Both the position numbers and the translations under genes were made by a program. Below the pieces are notes generated by a model. That model worked only from the letters and a program-made list of their open reading frames with translations. It searched no databases and was not told the origin of the DNA. Positions 62,938-63,052 of a stretch of 63,052 nucleotides of DNA are shown one piece after another. Within the stretch, counting starts at the first letter, position 1; each line of letters opens with the position of its first letter. The DNA is from Bacteroidaceae bacterium (GTDB lineage: Bacteria; Bacteroidota; Bacteroidia; Bacteroidales; Bacteroidaceae), in the NCBI GenBank assembly GCA_017940605.1, contig JAGAYF010000026.1:1-63052 (forward strand), written 5' to 3'.

Positions 62938-63052
62938 ACTGTTTCAGTCTCCACGTCAGTATCATAGATAGTCAGAGAGGTTCGGTGCCACCGCATAATT
63001 TGATTTAATGATGCCAATTGTTGCCTAAAGTGAACAAAATTCACTAAAATCA

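Overview
The window looks like a chromosomal segment of a Gram-negative Bacteroidales bacterium, most probably a member of the Prevotellaceae or a close relative. The reasons are: about twenty good matches to the Bacteroidetes -7 promoter element TAnnTTTG directly upstream of genes; almost no Shine-Dalgarno sequences; a PorZ-like component of the type IX secretion system; a viroplasmin-type ribonuclease H; GH97 and GH105 glycosidases; and the gene order rimP-nusA-infB-cvpA-sufB. I cannot name the species. There is no phage, plasmid, CRISPR-Cas or transposase gene; this is mainly a housekeeping region.

Layout. 0-0.6 kb: rpsU followed by a xerC-type recombinase cut by the left edge. 1.0-5.8 kb: a minus-strand operon for pectin-type sugar use (Gfo/Idh/MocA oxidoreductase, GH105 hydrolase, FucP-type transporter, AlkZ-related protein). 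6.0-8.8 kb: a DUF1294 protein and a copper ATPase with a second metal-binding domain at its C-terminus. 9.3-17.3 kb: a plus-strand operon leuS, yitT, a fucosyltransferase-like gene, rdgB, porZ, guaD. 17.6-23.8 kb: a minus-strand operon argS, ribonuclease H, an MsbA-like ABC exporter, an LTA-synthase-like enzyme. 24.4-30 kb: an amidophosphoribosyltransferase-like protein without the N-terminal cysteine, a BACON-like lipoprotein, a flavin-binding exported protein, an MFS transporter and a CNNM/CorC protein. 30-36.5 kb: the rimP-nusA-infB-cvpA-sufB operon with a possible attenuator in its leader. 36.7-45.6 kb: two LPS-related genes, a Nudix hydrolase, a frameshifted mscS, hsp20, an ECF sigma/anti-sigma pair, a nitroreductase and an exported protein. 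45.7-51.8 kb: glmS, a DUF4954 protein, an HU-family protein, rpsO and an esterase. 51.8-59.2 kb: ahcY, yfhO-like and GH97 genes, and divergent hisS. 59.3-62.9 kb: a small exported protein, a two-domain SGNH/sialate O-acetylesterase and a tRNA with anticodon CAT.

The most unusual signal is a dispersed family of intergenic repeat arrays, six in this window (near 0.85, 9.0, 17.45, 24.1, 28.55 and 62.5 kb). Each has four or five direct units 21-22 bases apart, built on a CAAGGCGTAAAAA-like core. In four of the six an inverted half-unit follows and makes a terminal hairpin. Units of a GGCCTGAAA subtype recur inside the arrays. Arrays lie in both orientations, only between genes, mostly in the GC-richer parts of the window. 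I know of no description of them. They could be REP-like selfish elements, phased A-tract sites for a nucleoid protein, or structured transcript ends.

Other points worth a look: a single-base frameshift in mscS, a 22-bp perfect palindrome between near-duplicate flanks at 49.7-49.8 kb, possible internal starts that could release a CopZ-like domain from CopA, and sufB without sufC or sufD beside it.
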